Below are positions 5,025 through 5,547 of a stretch of 5,547 bases of DNA, piece by piece; position 1 is the first letter of the stretch, and every line of letters starts with the position of its first letter. Under the pieces are notes generated by a model that was not told the origin of the DNA, made no database searches, and saw only the letters and a program-made list of their open reading frames with translations. A program made the translations under genes and the position numbers. The stretch spans positions 15,806 to 21,352 of the forward strand of contig PMIW01000039.1 of the NCBI GenBank assembly GCA_003158365.1, in the 5' to 3' direction. This stretch comes from Ignavibacteriota bacterium (GTDB lineage Bacteria; Bacteroidota; Ignavibacteria; Tepidaquicellales; Tepidaquicellaceae).

Positions 5025-5547
5025 TTAATTACAGCAGTCATCACTGCACCCACAGGTCTTTTCAGATTTATTTTCAATAACAGGTAAATCTGCTTTTCCG
5101 GGTTTATCGGCATAGACGTTTATGCTGACAAGATTTATACCTTCTGATTTCAGTAAATCCAAATCTTTTTGGGAAATAAATTTTAACATTATTTCATCCG
5201 GAATAGTTATCACTCTTTCTTTTTGTATACGAAGGTTTATAAATCCAGTGTCTTCGATTATTTTTATGTAATCTTCTTTTTTAATTGCGCCTGCTACGCA
5301 GCCCGCATAAAGTTCTGCAACCGATTTAACCACGTCAGGAAGCTCGCCCGTTGTAACTATATCGGAAACGGAAAAATGTCCGCCCGGTTTTAAAACGCGG
5401 TAAATTTCTTTAAAGACTTTGATTTTATCGGGAACAAGGTTCAGTACGCAATTGCTTATAATTACGTCTGCCTTATTTGCCGTGATTGGCATTTTTTCTA
5501 TGTCTCCGAAACGGAATTCTACATTGTTGAACCCTAATTTTTCGGTG
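5025..5547 (-). CDS. arsM: Arsenite S-adenosylmethionine methyltransferase, C-terminal part
   Basis: The gene runs off the right edge; the first complete codon is at 5546, leaving 173 residues and a TAA. ArsM transfers methyl groups from S-adenosylmethionine to trivalent arsenic. Visible are the end of the Rossmann methyltransferase fold (VEFRFGDIEKMPITANKADV), the arsenic-binding cysteine in ISNCVLNLVPDK (Cys33 of the fragment) with the following VFKEIYRVLKPGG, and the second arsenic-binding cysteine in LYAGCVAGAI (Cys83). These match the two substrate cysteines of ArsM structures; the N-terminal cysteines and the SAM glycine loop are outside the window. The C-terminus ends in a Cys-rich tail, TCGCSDDCCN, with four cysteines in eight residues. 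The internal ATG at 5492 is not the start, because conserved sequence continues upstream. It is the first gene visible in the operon. Confidence 0.93.
   Translation of the reverse strand, partial: TEKLGFNNVEFRFGDIEKMPITANKADVIISNCVLNLVPDKIKVFKEIYRVLKPGGHFSVSDIVTTGELPDVVKSVAELYAGCVAGAIKKEDYIKIIEDTGFINLRIQKERVITIPDEIMLKFISQKDLDLLKSEGINLVSINVYADKPGKADLPVIENKSEKTCGCSDDCCN

Larger units (their letters stand above)
186..5547 (-). other. Arsenic resistance operon (inorganic plus organoarsenical functions), 5' end outside window
   Basis: Ten minus-strand genes follow each other with gaps of 23, 3, 21, 10, 9, 10 and 1 nt and overlaps of 22 and 4 nt, leaving no room for internal promoters or terminators of ordinary size. 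Four products are recognisable arsenic proteins by motif (ArsM, ArsC, Acr3, ArsP-type permease), and a fifth (ArsF-like) belongs to a family known mainly from ars clusters. Co-transcription is inferred from spacing only. No ArsR repressor gene and no operator-like inverted repeat is seen, so the control region is presumably to the right of the window. The operon ends against cydB with only five bases between convergent stop codons and no clear hairpin. Confidence 0.8.

Noticed and set aside
1..5547. CRISPR arrays, tRNA/rRNA genes, insertion sequences, terminal inverted repeats, riboswitches
   Set aside because: No repeated spacer structure, RNA-gene signature, transposase motif or long inverted repeat was found by reading; intergenic space is at most 23 bases apart from overlaps.

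Overview
The window is AT-rich and almost entirely coding. It reads as a piece of a Bacteroidota/Ignavibacteriota-type (FCB group) genome. The signs are two lipoproteins with short signal peptides ending in VSC-K, Bacteroidota-like family variants, and almost no Shine-Dalgarno sequences ahead of starts. This placement is an inference from style; no rRNA or marker gene is present.

Layout. Bases 1-180 (+) are the last 59 codons of cydB (cytochrome bd oxidase subunit II). Everything else lies on the minus strand and looks like one arsenic-resistance operon transcribed from the right edge leftwards. In order of transcription: arsM (5' end outside the window), an AhpD/carboxymuconolactone-decarboxylase-like CXXC protein, arsC (thioredoxin-coupled arsenate reductase), a small CXXC thioredoxin, an ArsP/DUF318-type permease, acr3 (arsenite efflux), an ArsF-like CXXC lipoprotein, a second small CXXC thioredoxin (candidate ArsE), a thioredoxin-fold CXXC lipoprotein, and a CcdA/ArsG-like membrane protein. 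Gaps are 1-23 nt or overlaps of 4 and 22 nt. No ArsR-type regulator, promoter or terminator is visible; the promoter probably lies beyond base 5547.

How the parts fit. ArsC reduces arsenate to arsenite, Acr3 exports arsenite, ArsM methylates it, and the ArsP-like permease could export trivalent methylarsenicals. The ArsF / small thioredoxin / lipoprotein / CcdA-like block resembles the ArsEFG organoarsenical module (nitro-group reduction of aromatic arsenicals plus export). It also has the parts of a dithiol relay from cytosol to periplasm: cytosolic CSRC protein, CcdA-like membrane carrier, and two membrane-anchored CXXC lipoproteins.

The main oddity is that the CcdA/ArsG-like gene (186-887) carries one in-frame TAA at 500-498, exactly between its two three-helix halves. 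It is otherwise full length (233 codons before the final TAG). It is a fresh nonsense mutation, a sequence error, or a protein made as two halves.
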